Source: Limnoperna fortunei
Taxonomy: Eukaryota; Mollusca; Bivalvia; Mytilida; Modiolidae
Length of the DNA stretch: 64,000 nt
Direction of reading: 5' to 3'
Assembly (NCBI GenBank): GCA_944474755.1
Contig: OX104117.1
Coordinates: forward strand, 43,727,222-43,791,221
Shown: piece by piece, positions 1 through 11,689 of the stretch
Layout: the number at the start of each line of letters is the position of its first letter
Position numbering within the stretch: the first letter of the stretch is position 1
The notes under the pieces: generated by a model
Database searches by the model: none
What the model was told of the DNA's origin: nothing
What the model saw: only the letters and a program-made list of their open reading frames with translations
Position numbers and translations under genes: made by a program

Positions 1-2870
1 CTGTTGAAGTTCTTCCATGTTGTTCATAGCAAGTAATCTCATAGTACTGCATTATGTGATATTTGTCATAACCAATGATCTGTTGGGTCAGTACCAGTAT
101 GTCATTTTAAGAAAAATGGAAATAATAAGACTTTTTAAAAGTCAAATTTACATGGTAGAGGGTTGTGAGTTGCAATAATACAGCTATTTTTATTGTCAGT
201 AGTAGGTAAATATTTTACATTTGCTATAAGGGAAACATCTTTGGCATCAAAATGATACGACACACATGAACATTTGATCTCTATACATAAGCCAACTTTT
301 TAAAGCGATGAAATTTTCGGATATACTTTTGAATGTTAAACACAAATTTATTCATAAAATGAAAAGTATACATGTTAAACAAATAGTTTGTCTATAATAA
401 TCAATATAGAAAAAATTTTTAGAATGTTTTTGTTTTGCTATTTTGATAAACGGATATGTGATTTTTTTTTTTCAAAAGTTTGACGCTATTAATTTGAAGG
501 GTTAAATAATGAAAATTATTTTAAAATAATTTCAAAAATAATGATTTTATATCGATTATATGTAATATTTCCTATAAAATGGACTTATTGTTGCCAGTAT
601 ACAAGTTTTCCGTCTGTCTGGTTTAACACTAAGTGAGATTTTTGCTCCAGAACATGACAGTCCAAAGTCCTTTTTTCACAGTTTTCGACAGCTCATAATT
701 TCTGTTCAATATGACTTACATGCATAAGTTACCACTCATTTGAAAGCAAATATAGAGCAAAACAGAAAAAAAAATATTTCTTTTGTAACGCAACAAAATA
801 ATGTGACTCCAAATATTGGCAACTTTGGTACTTAGGCGAAAATCGGAAAATGGCCAATTTTCAGCCCATAAAAATGGTCATAACTTTTGAACCATTTAAC
901 CGATTTCCAAAATTGTTTCTGTTATATTCTTCAGTTTGAAATTTCTTAAAATTGAATAAACAAGACAAATTTTCCATGATGTTTATTTTCGACTGACCTG
1001 CATAATAATGTATAATTTCCAATCGAATTAACAAGCAATTCAAATAATTTTAATATCTGATCATTGTGATTTCCCATATAACTGAACTTTATATAATATA
1101 GTGAAATAAAATAGTAATGATCTGGTATATTTGTAAAATTTGTTTTTCCACAATATTGTTTTTCTTTTATGGGAATATATTGGATGTCCATATCATGCGA
1201 AACTGTTGCTAGTTAGCAGAATCAGGTAAAGGCGAATCAAGTACCTTCTCATTATCCTCATGTTTTAAAATATACAAATAAACATTGTAACTAAATGTAT
1301 TAAATCATTCAAATGAGAATCGCTTCTGCAAAAAATATTGTTGATGATTTTTGTACATATGATCATTTTGTTGCGCTGTATGTTAGCTTGAAATGCAAAT
1401 TTTAAATTATAATAAAGCTAGCAATTAAAAAAGAAAGTTTTTACAATGTAGTATCTTATATATTTTTTTTTTGACATGTTAAATTTTAATAATTTACTAT
1501 AGCGGCTTGACCAAGGTAAAACACGACAAATAAATATATATTATACGTATGTCTGCTTTTCCATCCTGCTTAAAATAATTTCAATTAAAATATACATACC
1601 ATGTACGTACTGCTATATCATAATTTTCGATGATACCTTGGTTAAAATTTGTGGACTTGATTTTTCAAAAATATTCTACTGATGGTATTTTTAATTCTCG
1701 TTTGCATAAAAAGTTAAGTTTTATGTTTGCTATGGTAATTAAGAAAAAACTCAAACTACAGCCGAAGATATAACCTCATTCCAGTTTTAGTTTTTCTTTG
1801 TGCAGCTTGTTAATGTGTGTTTGGTTGAACATTTAATACTGTAGCAAATTTTTAAGGTGCAAATTTTCTGGTTTTTTAATCTTGTTAGATTAAATGTTTA
1901 TTTTCTTGTTTTGCATTTGATAATGTGCACATTGTTTTATGTTCTTGTTTCCAACTTTAAAACTGGTTTTTAAGGAAAATTTAGCTTTATCTTTGATATT
2001 TAATTCGTTGTTATTTTTTTCACCTTGATAGCTATGATTGTTGGCTTATGTGTTTATTCTTTGACTCAGATTTGGATACATTTCGTAGGAGTCGATTTTC
2101 TAGCACCTTTGAAAGCATGCTTTAGTTTTATTATACATGTCTGCCTTATCTTTTATAGCCATTGCTAAGATGTTTGGTTACTGATTTCACTTGTATAGCT
2201 TGCCTAGTGATGTAAATTTTCTGACTTTGCTGTTGAAGATTTGTTGTCGACTTCGTTTATTTCATAATTAAATATCTATGTATTCAATTAAATAATTACA
2301 TAGAATGCAATTCATAAAATATGGGTGTATGAATCTTTGCACATAATTCTTCAGAATACATTGTATCATTTCAGGATCGTCAAATGTTGCGATGACTTTA
2401 CATGTATATGTCATTAATAAATGCACGGGAGAAGGTATTGCTGTTGTAAAACGTGTGTCTAATCTCTTTAAGGTATCGAACCCATAATTGAAGTCAATTA
2501 TTTTTTGTCTACCAAGTAATACAGCTTTATTAAATGTATTGCTAATTAACGATACAAATTAAATATATTGTTTCACTTTGAGTCAATGTTAACAGGTTTT
2601 AGCAAAAAAAAGTCAATTATTCAAATAGTATTTCCAATGTTTGCCAAACATTACCTAGGTCTGTATTAAAAAACGATGGATATCAGTGGACACAAAATAT
2701 GATAACGTGGTCCATTGTGGTCCGGATACCTTAATTACAATTTGAATAATAAAATATGTAGATAATTGATAGCTAGAGACACAAACACAGACACACTATG
2801 AATGGACGACGACTTGGCCTTTGTTGTGATATCATCTTACAAAAGTGTTGTGAAGTTATTTCATTTAGAT
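1..2870. other. AT-rich noncoding stretch
   Basis: No open frame longer than about 80 codons is present, and none of the short ones has protein-like composition. The DNA is AT-rich with many homopolymer A and T runs. I see no tRNA, no transposase motif and no long inverted repeat. It may be intron or intergenic DNA. Confidence 0.6.
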
Positions 2871-2879
2871 TTTACGTAT

Positions 2880-2960
2880 TGTTTGGGTTTAAGCGCTACT
2901 GGTAAGTATTGATTAGACGAAATGTGCCTCTGTCCTACCTTTGTATCTTTGATGACATTC
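2880..2960 (+). repeat. Decayed hammerhead-ribozyme repeat fragment
   Basis: The segment reads GTTTGGGTTTAAGCG, then a CTGGTAA box, then GACGAAAT, in the order of a type I hammerhead (CUGANGA, stem II, GAAA). The CUGANGA box is mutated, so it should not self-cleave. The better copy at 3555-3640 makes the assignment clear. Such ribozymes are known from terminal regions of Penelope-like elements; linking this copy to them is inference. Confidence 0.5.
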
Positions 2961-2982
2961 CATTTGCTTACTTGATTAATGG

Positions 2983-3335
2983 ATGAATGTTTTAAGTCCA
3001 GCGAGCAGTATTTCAGCTATATTTAGGACGAGAACAAATTAACGAACAATAAATCAATTTGTTAAAGGTGGACCAAAAGGAAAATTTAGCCTTTTGTACC
3101 GGTTACAACCAGCATACTCTAATCGACATGTACAAAATAGGTCTTTATCATGCAATAAGCATATAAGTCTACCCACTGTGGTCTGCAGTCAGGTATTCTG
3201 CATAATGACTGACTACCCCCTCCCCCAGTAAGAGGACATCCTCTATCTGCCATCTGGCAGACATGTCGGTCGCGCATCGTGACCCTCACAGTACAGTCCA
3301 AGCATTTTATTTGCCACCACAGGGTTCCCGACTGT
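2983..3335 (+). repeat. Interspersed repeat family R, copy 1
   Basis: This stretch shares blocks with 18235-18560, 43745-43998 (reverse), 50160-50475, 55838-55960 and 57545-57830. Shared blocks are a head with AGCGAGCAGTATTTCAG and AGGACGAGAACAA, and a body with GGTCAGGC/TATTC and CCTCTGCCACCTGG-like wording. It has no coding capacity; the 78-codon minus-strand open frame here is incidental. It runs directly into the hammerhead-bearing repeat at 3340, so the two may be parts of one larger element. Confidence 0.6.
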
Positions 3336-3339
3336 ATCA

Positions 3340-3650
3340 CCAGCCGAGTAATCACATTTGGAATACAGGAATATTTTTGCCTCTTTCGGTGATATGGTCA
3401 TTACCTAAATTTACTAACCTGAAATTTCCTAAATTATATTAATTCAAAGATTTGCCTATTGTCAAGGTGTAGCTAGCCATAGCCGGTTTTGAACTACCTT
3501 TTTTTAGAATTTTGGTAAAAAAAAGCTCTACAACAACATTTGGATTTCAAATTCTGTTTGGGTTTGAGCGCCACTGATAAGTCTTGATTATACAAAACGC
3601 GCGTCTGGCGTGGGAAATTCTATTGGCCTTGGTATCTTTGAAGACATTTT
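3340..3650 (+). repeat. Repeat with degenerate type I hammerhead
   Basis: It is homologous over about 300 bp to 15720-16010. Shared wording includes TCACCAGCC.AGTAATCACATTT, TAGC/ATGGCCTTGGCCG-like and the hammerhead region. The hammerhead at about 3565-3610 has ACTGATAAGTC, ACAAAAC and GCGCGTCTGGCG. Two catalytic-core bases differ from consensus (CUGANGA reads CTGATAA; CGAAA reads CAAAA), so it is predicted to be dead. Stem I (AGCGCCA with TGGCGT) is still pairable. Confidence 0.6.
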
Positions 3651-3654
3651 ATTT

Positions 3655-4086
3655 GGAACTCTTAGGGGGTAAAGGAAATGTTCACACAAGATAACAAGAT
3701 GTGGACTAGTCGCTTCAGAAAAAATGCGTGATTGCTGTAAAAAATCGGTCCTCCCGTAACCATAAATTTAAACACGAGAATTCCTTATTAAGATTCTTAA
3801 TATCTGATGTAACACACATGTAGACACAGATGCATGCATGAATTGTATCATAAATAATAGAATTAGAAAACATGTATATTCATAATATAATTATGAATAT
3901 ATGAACGCTGGAAAAAACATTGGTCATTTAAAACATTACAGATACATGGTACTGTGGTTTCATTTATTTTCGTGGATGTCAATTTTTGTGGTTAGAGGTA
4001 AAAAGACCCTTTTAAATTCGTGGTTGGCGAAATCTAAACAAATAAAAATGAAAGATGAGGGAATTGTTTACAAATTTCTGGTATTT
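3655..4086. other. Noncoding, with a short dispersed repeat
   Basis: No gene is visible. Positions about 3940-4020 contain TTTCATTTATTTTCGTGG and AATTTTTGTGG wording that resembles a dispersed bivalve repeat. The 69-codon open frame across it has no recognisable domain. Confidence 0.4.
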
Positions 4087-4435
4087 AGGCCATGTAAAAA
4101 AAATCATTAGCTTCTCAGGCCACTTTTCAAATTTTTTGATGAGGCAGGGAGGAGTCTTAATTCTTTTCCTTTTTTTTCTTAAAAAAATTGTTGCTTCTCA
4201 GGCCATTTTTCATATTTTTTAATGAGGCAGGGCGGCTCTTTTTTTTCTGGCATGTACTTGTGGAAACTTTCATCATGTCTGAATTATTAAAATATAGCAT
4301 CTGTTCTTATACACTGGTATATAAAACAAGAAATTGAAGAATTCTGTTTTAATGGGAAATTAAAACTAACTTTTGTATACATATTTGTTGTCTTCTTTTT
4401 GATATATGTACTGTAATTGGTAACCGAACAACTTG

Positions 4436-5190
4436 GAACGCAGACAACTCGGACTGTAGAAAGGACAGCTGGGCCCGTTGAAAATAGGACAACTCTGACC
4501 GCATTTATTTCTCATAATGTCATTAAAATATTAAAATATGATAGTCCTGTTTATAATATTTATTCCTATAACGTCATACATTTTTTCTAGTAAATTGAAA
4601 TAGTTCTACTCGAATGTAAATTATACCGATTTAATTATATAAAAGTTAAATGTTAAGACGAGAAATGCGACACAAATAACAACATTAAATTTTAAGAATT
4701 CAGAAAACACTCACAATTATCTATAATAATTGTGGCTTCAATTAATGTGATCGTTAATCATGTTGTTTCAATTTTAAGATCTGAAAGAATTTGAGCTTGT
4801 TTGTTTTCAAATAAGTGAATTTAGTGAAACTTAATTAGATAGAAACTTCTGTGATTCCAAATGAGTAGCTTGGTCAAGATGTGAAATGATACCATACTCT
4901 GATATCACAATTCCCTTATTTTAAAATAAATATATGTTGAAGCTTTTTTTTGTTTTATGTTTTTTTTTCTGATACATAGTAAATTTCACGTTAAACAACA
5001 AATTTCAGTCTGGTCAACTGCTTAACAGTTAATAAAATAAACGTCTGCAGTTAACAATAACAAACAAAAACTTTATTTTTTTTACATGACAATTTAGATT
5101 TCTTGGAACATCAATTATAGGACAACTCGGACCGTATATGAATAACATGGTCCGACTTGTCCTATTACGATCCGAGTTGTCTCGCATTCC
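4436..5190. mobile_element. Nonautonomous element with GACAACTCGGACCGT ends
   Basis: The left end reads GGAACGCAGACAACTCGG and the right end is its near reverse complement CCGAGTTGTCTCGCATTCC. Subterminal copies of the same box occur at about 4487-4500, 5120-5136 and 5150-5165, in both orientations. The interior is AT-rich with no open frame, so it is a MITE-sized nonautonomous element. The box also appears at the inner arms of the 5.7 kb foldback element at 19096-24798, which ties the two together. Confidence 0.6.
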
Positions 5191-5309
5191 TGCAATGGTA
5201 TAATGGACCTCGCAATGAAGCCTGCATCGGCTGTGTAGCCTTCAAATTTGACAATGGCTGCTGCAGCGTTGGCTTTAATTGATTCTAACAAGTCCCCAAG
5301 CGTACTCCG
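5118..5309 (-). other. Short open frame with protein-like composition
   Basis: Read from 5309 downward there are 64 codons without a stop, ending at a TAA at 5115-5117. The first 40 or so codons (5191-5309) look like real protein, with an Ala-rich helix-like stretch SIKANAAAAIVKFEG. The last part runs into the right end of the GACAACTCGG element and is not plausible coding. There is no ATG and no clear splice site. It could be a captured exon piece or chance. I do not recognise the family. Confidence 0.15.
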
Positions 5310-5645
5310 TCATAAAATCGCAATGAATTGTCCACGGTATTATCGTTTTTCCTCCCTAGAGGACTTGGCATGACACCAAAGACGATGCCATGCTGACGGA
5401 GTTAAACAAACGATGTATATTTAAATCACCACACCACGTGATAAAGCGTGTTAAAGAAAACGTTTCGATGATTGTTAAAATCATAAATTTTACCGGTAAC
5501 GGAAACAGACGCGAAAAATTTCCGGGCGGGACGCGGAACTGCCGATTTTTAATTTTTTTTTGGTATGATAAAAAACGACGAATGCGGCGGGTAAATGGGA
5601 CACGCGGCGGGGCCTGAGAAGCTAATAACTTTTTTTTGGCCTTAC

Positions 5646-7291
5646 CTACAGGGTTAGTCTCTCCATTTTCTTATACATCATATTCAAGATATAATCGTTC
5701 TCGCGAGGCGAAAATTATAATGCTGATCACGGGATTTCATAGAAATGTACGGTACTTTTAGAGGAAAGCGGCGACATTAAAACGAAATGGGACGGCTTAA
5801 GAAAGACGATGCAAAACGAAACCTGTTCTTTGTTGTGGCGCGGAGGAAAGCCCACACTAAACATAAATTTACAGGGGGTCAAGTTTTATGCCGTTTTATA
5901 TCGTGTACACGATTTTAAAATAACCTGCGTTGGGTAAAGTGCCCTATATGAAATTACGCGATAGTGTACATCTAAATACCTATCTTGAAAACGGTATATT
6001 GACTGATTTGTTTTTAAAAGAACACCAAGTAATTAAGGTTAAACAACTGTTGTAACCGTAAACATAATTAATATAATTAATAAACATGTAAATGTTTCAA
6101 ATCAATATATTTTTTATCTGCTATAGATATATTTAACGCCTGAATATTGGGATTAACCTATATATTTTATCCAGTGTTTCTGATAAAATAGAAGATAACG
6201 CCCGAAGAGGAGAGTTCACCACTGCATTATATATTATTGGTCTGATATAACAATAAAAAAATAATTGATGGGGCGCAGGTTTTGTAGTAGTTTACACATT
6301 TGATCGGACTTTTTATTTCATTTTCTCATAGCGAGGTATACGATACATACACGAGGTTCAGATTTGCATTCTTTTATTTTATAATAAGCGATAGCGTTAC
6401 GTCATATGAGAATGCGAAATAACTCCAAAATTCATCTATGCATTATATCGACCTATCCGCTGCAACAGGTAATTAATCCTTAATATGACAGTTTACATAT
6501 GCATTACTTAGTGTTAAGCAAAGCCTTTTTATTATTTGCATACACTCGGATTAAACAGTTTTAACTGTTGTCTAATAATTTGTGTTGTCTATCGCTACTA
6601 TATAGTTTACCTATATTTCCATGATGAAGTAGTACAAGAAAAACAGCAGAATGTTTTATGATCTGCCCGACCAGTTTTCTTAGTATAAAATAATCAATAG
6701 CTCAAAACATGAAGACAATTTCCTTGGTTGGAAGATAATTGTTCATCTGTAAATTGACAGTGCCTTTTGATACTACGACTCTAATAAATACATTTAGAAG
6801 ATTTAGTGAAATTAGTCAACTGTGGTACATTTCTCAAAGCACAAAAAAAAATTAAACCCATTTATGTTGAGATTCTGACTTGATTAAAATTGACAAATAT
6901 TACATTATTCAACCAAAAATGCAAATATTAATTGAAATTCACAATAATGTGTAGTGATAATTCTTTTTGGTACAAAAATATCACTTATGATCCCATGAGT
7001 GTTTGGGATTTATACTTTTGGTTATCTAGTAGTCACCTAGTAATATTGTTTCTCAAAAAAAATAGTGTGCATAAATATAAATGGGGGAATTTCGAGCATT
7101 AGAAATTTGTTTTTGTTTAGTCTATAGAAAAAATATTCGTTTTATCCTTTCACTCTCCCAGATAATATTGGTAATACTAATAATTGTGGGACAAGGGTTT
7201 CTTTCAATATTTTTGATAACAAGTATATAAAAAGGATAACCAATAGAAAACACCATTATATTTAGATATAAACTTTGAAGAACGGAGAGGA
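5646..7291. other. AT-rich noncoding stretch
   Basis: No coding signal, tRNA or clear repeat boundary was found. Open frames here are short and AT-biased on both strands. Confidence 0.55.
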
Positions 7292-7549
7292 TTTGTTTGT
7301 TTGTTTGAATGGTGTTTAACACCACTTGCATCAGCTATATCATGGCGTCCAGTTTTTTTTTGAGGGAGGAAGCCGGAATACCCAGAGAAAACACCCGAAC
7401 TTCGGTAGGAAAACTGGCGATCCTTGTCAATTAAGATTTGAGTCGAGCGCACCCTGCCCACAGTGAGGCTCGAACTCGCAATCTCAGTGTTGATACCAAG
7501 TGATCAATAGTAGACGAACTACCTTAACCACTCGGCCACCGAGACCCCA
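7292..7549 (-). mobile_element. tRNA-derived SINE, full-length copy
   Basis: On the minus strand the element opens with GGGGTCTCGGTGGCCGAGTGG (A-box region TGGCCGAGTGG), has a B-box region GCGAGTTCGAGCCTC, and continues with the same body as the SINE at 19691-19953. It ends in a GTGTTAAACACC core and a (CAAA)n tail, seen here as GTTTGTTTGTTT. The head resembles a tRNA of Leu/Ser type. The minus-strand open frames across it are incidental. Confidence 0.85.
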
Positions 7550-7864
7550 AAGTACGAGGGAGACGACGAGAAATGAACACTTTAAATTGGTAAGTAGTAT
7601 TTCTTTATATGAGTTTTCAGAGACTTCAACGAGCCTAAAGGTGGATTGAATACGTAAAATATATAGCCCGATTGCCGCACTGTACATTTCAATGCAATTA
7701 CACTTTTGGGTGTAGGACAATATTGGTTTAAGACGGGCTGCCAAGCAGGTAACACGCACTAGGGAAATTACCAGCATCATATCTTAAGTAACAAAAGGAC
7801 AATCGACAAAAAATCTGAAATAAGGAAATAATGCAATAGAAAGGAAAGTCATTTATATTTTGGA

Positions 7865-9050
7865 TGAAAGGGGATATTTGTAACTATTGTGTTCATGATT
7901 AAAACTGTTTTTTTTGTGCAATTTAGAGAGTGCAAATGGATCAACATTAACTTTACAAAAGGGATTTGTATTACGGAAAAACGCGTGGTTAAATATGTTT
8001 GAAAAATAAGAGCTATTTATAGTAGTGGGACAATACCATGATTTATATCCAATCAGTATTGTTTTGAACAACTTACTTTAAATATCGTAAAACATTTATG
8101 GTTCAGACAGACACCAAAGGTTGCAGTTACAACTCCTCATATTAACTTTTTATCAACACAATCCTGGTATAGAGATGTTGTATGCTGCTTTGATGTTGTA
8201 TTTCCTGACCATTAGCAAAGGTTAGTTTCATAAATACTGCTGATTAATTTATCGTCAAAAAGCATATTGAATCAAAATTGTGGGGATAAAGATACATTTT
8301 ATTTAATTGTATTTAAGTTTCAAAAGTGTTTAAAGTCATTTACTGAGAAGTAAGTGATCAACAAAATCAAATAAGATATTAGATATTGAGCAATCAAGAA
8401 CAGTTTTTTCCTTACTATAGAAATTATGTGGTTGTAAAACATTTAATAAAAAATTTTAAAAAAATTTAAAGGCATTATATCGCATGAATATTTTGCCACT
8501 TGCGTTAGCGAGTGGCAAAATATGATAACTAAAATTCCTACCCATAATTTAATAATATATCAAAATAACGTATGTATTAACATAAGCAATGAAATTGATT
8601 ACCAAAAAGGACACAAGTAGTACGCTTCGTAGTGACGTCACGACGTCATGGTCGCAGGAATGATGGTGAAGGAAAGGGCAAAATGGAAGTTGATCGAATA
8701 TGAGTGCTCACTACAGCAAACGTACGAGCTTGTATAATAAAAAAGCATGATGATTTTGTTTGAGTTTTGCAGGACGAAAATAACAAGAACATTGCCATCG
8801 TTGACATGTTTTGTTATTGCAAATAAGATCAAAATAAATTGTCGTAATACGCTTGCGGGACGATATTTTATTGCATATTTAAATACGGTTGTGCTTCCGA
8901 AGGTTCATAAGGACGTCATATAAGAATTTATATTAATGTTAACTCAACAGACAATAAATGTTGGTATCACATACAATTCCTAGAAACGTAAGCCTTGTTC
9001 ATTGTCAGGAACTCTGGACTTCTCTCCAAAATTCCTTATACAAACAAAAC
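7865..9050 (+). repeat. Segment duplicated at 14150-15250 (copy 1)
   Basis: A run of matching blocks in the same order links this segment to 14150-15250. Examples are TTTAAATATCGTAAAA, TTCAGACAGACACCAAAGG, GTATTTCCTGACC and ACTGAGAAGTAA. No coding sequence is shared. Each copy is followed at higher coordinates by a Penelope-like element on the minus strand, so segment and element may have been duplicated together. Confidence 0.6.
8488..8523. repeat. Short perfect hairpin
   Basis: ATATTTTGCCACT and its reverse complement AGTGGCAAAATAT flank a 10-base loop. It lies in noncoding DNA inside the duplicated segment but has no obvious counterpart in the copy at 14.2-15.2 kb. It may be a small MITE remnant. 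Confidence 0.6.
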
Positions 9051-9229
9051 ACTGTTTAGTGTGGCCTTTATATATGCAATATGTACAAATAGTTATAAAG
9101 TTGTTTTCCACTTACTTTATGCACATCATTCCGCATACTTTACTCAGGCGAAAAAATTTGCTTAACGTCTAGTAAGCTAAATGGCAGCTATACTAAGTTA
9201 ACAAACTAAAAAATAACGAGGTGAGGGAT

Positions 9230-9330
9230 GAACCAACAGAAGCACAAATTTTGACTGACACTGGAAAAATAAGGAGCATTAGTTTTGGAAGGAAAAGTTA
9301 ACCACTGTAGCGGCTACAATGACCCTACCC
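9230..9330 (+). repeat. Fragment of repeat family R
   Basis: AATTTTGACTGAC and TAGCGGCTACAATGA match the family R copy at 57620-57710 (AATTTTGACTGCTACC, TAGCGGCTACAATGAG). The rest of the repeat is missing. Confidence 0.4.
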
Positions 9331-9369
9331 TATATTTGAATTAAGAAATGTAAGCGCAGTAAGTATAAA

Positions 9370-11330
9370 CACAAGTTTTTATGTCAGCACTGAAGTGTGA
9401 CTACGGGCTAGTGTTATGGGGTTAATATAACTTGGCCTTTATTTGTAATTAATAGCGTTTACATTAGTCTTTGTAACTTGTTATCTTTCTATACATTAGT
9501 ATTTGTTGTGCTTAAGAAAAGAATGTTAACGAACATTTAAGAACTGTTCACTAGAAATTTAAAAAGTTATATAACATTCTCTCATCTACAAAATTCGTGC
9601 GCATTCCATAATGTATAAAATTCAGTACACTTACTAAGAAAGTAGCAAAGAAAACCGACCGAACAACAAGAGCCAAAAACCAAGGGACAGTTACAAATCC
9701 GGATATAGACAAACACAACACAAAAATCAAAAACATAAAACACAGAAAGAGAGTAACCCGAACCCAATAAAAACCATGGGTGCACTCAGGTGCTCCGGAC
9801 AAGTAAGCAGCGCCTGCCTCTAATTAGACACCCGTCGTGTTACTCATTGTCTTGTCTAGGGAAAAGTCAAATCCAGGAATAGGAAACACTGCCTATGACT
9901 CAGCGAAAATGTCAGATCGTATTTTAGACACTGATTTCCCGTAACGATCAATTAAGTCCTGGTGCCGACCATAGAACTTCTGGAGAGATAACATCAACCT
10001 AGGTACAACAAACCCTTGTTTGAGTAGTTTAGCAGTCAACAGCAGTGATCGGTCTAGAAAATCTGAATAACGATCGCAGGATCTAGAATAACGTATAAGT
10101 TGTGAAATGTACACACCATACGCTGGAGCTGCTGGAATGTTGCTGTCGATGAACGGGAAGTTGACAATTGGAAAGTTGAAGTCATCACGCTTGTCGTAGA
10201 GCCTAGTTTGTAGTTTTCCTGAATGTATTTCTAAAAGTAGGTCTAAGTAAGAGGCTGATCTTAGTGCATTGGTGGTGTCTTTAATTTCAAGCTCGCTAGG
10301 GCAAATTGAATGTAAATAGTCACCAAATTTAGCATTGTTGAGGGACAAAACATCATCAATATAGCAGAATGTGAAATTAAAGGTCTGGGCCAGAGTCTTA
10401 TCTTTCTTCTTCAGTAGGCCTTCTAGGAACTCAGCCTTATCGGAGTACAAAAACAGGTCGGCGAGGAGAGGAGCACAATAAGTACCCATTGGAATACAAA
10501 CAGTCTGTTAAAAACATGTCCTCCAAACATGACGAATATGTTGTCAATTAGAAAATCTAACATATGACAGATCTGGTCTTCAGTACATTTAGTATTAGCT
10601 TTGGAGTCATTGATGACGAAGTAAGATCTGTCATGACTAATTACTAGGTATTTATATCGTCTCTTTCCGTTTTTCTTGAAAAAGCAGCGTTTAATAAGAT
10701 CTTTTAGCCTGGTTTTAAGCTGCGTATGAGGGATGGCCGTATAGAGTGTCGAAAAATTAAATGTTATAATGCTGTTACAATGAGAAAGAGATGCAGACCT
10801 CAAGATGTCTATCAGGTCTTTTGAATTTTTTAATATCCACATTTCATTTATTCCACTTCTGGAGTAGCAAATGTCACTGTATTTTTGAAGTCCCGTTTTT
10901 ACTGTTGTTAAAATAGTGGTCAGGAGTCGCGATAGTGTTTTGGTAGTACACTTAGACGATCCTGCTATGAAACGCTGTTTGTATGGATTTTTGTGAAGTT
11001 TAGGAATCCAATACAATAAAGGGAGATCACAATCTTCGACTCTGATTTTGAGATCAAAGGATGCCAATACCGATTTGTGATTTTCAATAATTTCCTCTTT
11101 TGAAAGCGCAGTGAATGTGTAAGTAGGATTGCCTAGTGAACTATCAATGCCTAACTCATTAATAAAACACTCTATGTAATGTTTTTTGCAGATAAAAATG
11201 ATATTGATAGGGGCCTTATCTGCTGGCACAACATATTGTCATGAATGTCGGACAAAATTTTAAGAGCATCAAGATTTCTGAAAATTGATGATGCTTTAGT
11301 ACTGATAGACCTTCTTAAACGACTTATTCT
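9370..11330 (-). mobile_element. Penelope-like retroelement, RT half with 3' tail
   Basis: The minus strand carries a reverse transcriptase (see 9893-11330) followed by a roughly 500-bp 3' tail (9370-9892). Fragments of the same tail recur at 55560-55750 and 25936-26410. Three further decayed copies of the RT are in this window (16050-17120, 36670-36835, 56020-56460). The coding frame is broken, so this copy cannot act by itself. Confidence 0.75.
9893..11330 (-). pseudogene. Penelope-like reverse transcriptase, frameshifted
   Basis: Reading the minus strand, the early part (11229 to about 10500) contains YWIPKLHKNPYKQRFIAGS and the palm motif TFNFSTLYTAIPH, where the usual catalytic Asp of DFSTLYT is Asn here. 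The later part (10489 to 9893) opens with MGTYCAPLLADLFLYS, has the catalytic YIDD box (YIDDVLSLNN) and KLYDKRDDFNFPIVNFPF-type wording (here RLYDKRDDFNFPIVNFPF), and stops just after the thumb. The two parts are in different frames, consistent with loss of one base near 10507. A second break lies near 11235. There is no endonuclease domain C-terminal to this RT. These elements copy RNA into DNA at chromosome breaks or nicks; this copy is inactive by frameshifts and by the Asp-to-Asn change. Confidence 0.8.
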
Positions 11331-11689
11331 TATCTGAATATACTAAGTATCGGATCGCCAACATGACGATACAGTATAAACGCATAATTATATATAAGTC
11401 TACAGGATTATACAATGATACAAATATAGAGAGGTTTCTACTATAAAATAAAAATATTAATAAACAAGACAACATTTTCTACCAACTGATTGCCTTCTTC
11501 AGTGTCAATATCAATCTATAAATAAATGATACAAGTTGGATATTGGTACATCAGCATCCGCTGACGTAATCGAATCTGATTTTATTGATCTTGAACTTTT
11601 TCAGATCACAGCTGTAAGTCATTACATAAGGGAGTACTGTACAGTTGTCAGTTGTATAAACCATTTAATCTTGAGCTTTTTGATATTCA

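Larger units (their letters stand above)
4087..5645. mobile_element. Possible TIR-bounded element (outer)
   Basis: The left end has TTAGCTTCTCAGGCC preceded by a poly-A stretch and GGCC. The right end has the reverse complement GGCCTGAGAAGCTAATAAC followed by poly-T and GGCC. At the left the terminal wording is repeated in tandem (about 4108-4150 and 4193-4235). It encloses the element at 4436-5190. No transposase is visible. Target-site duplications were not resolved, so boundaries are approximate. Confidence 0.4.

Noticed and set aside
8633..8640. TGACGTCA (CRE-like site)
   Set aside because: A single 8-bp palindrome with no promoter or gene nearby.
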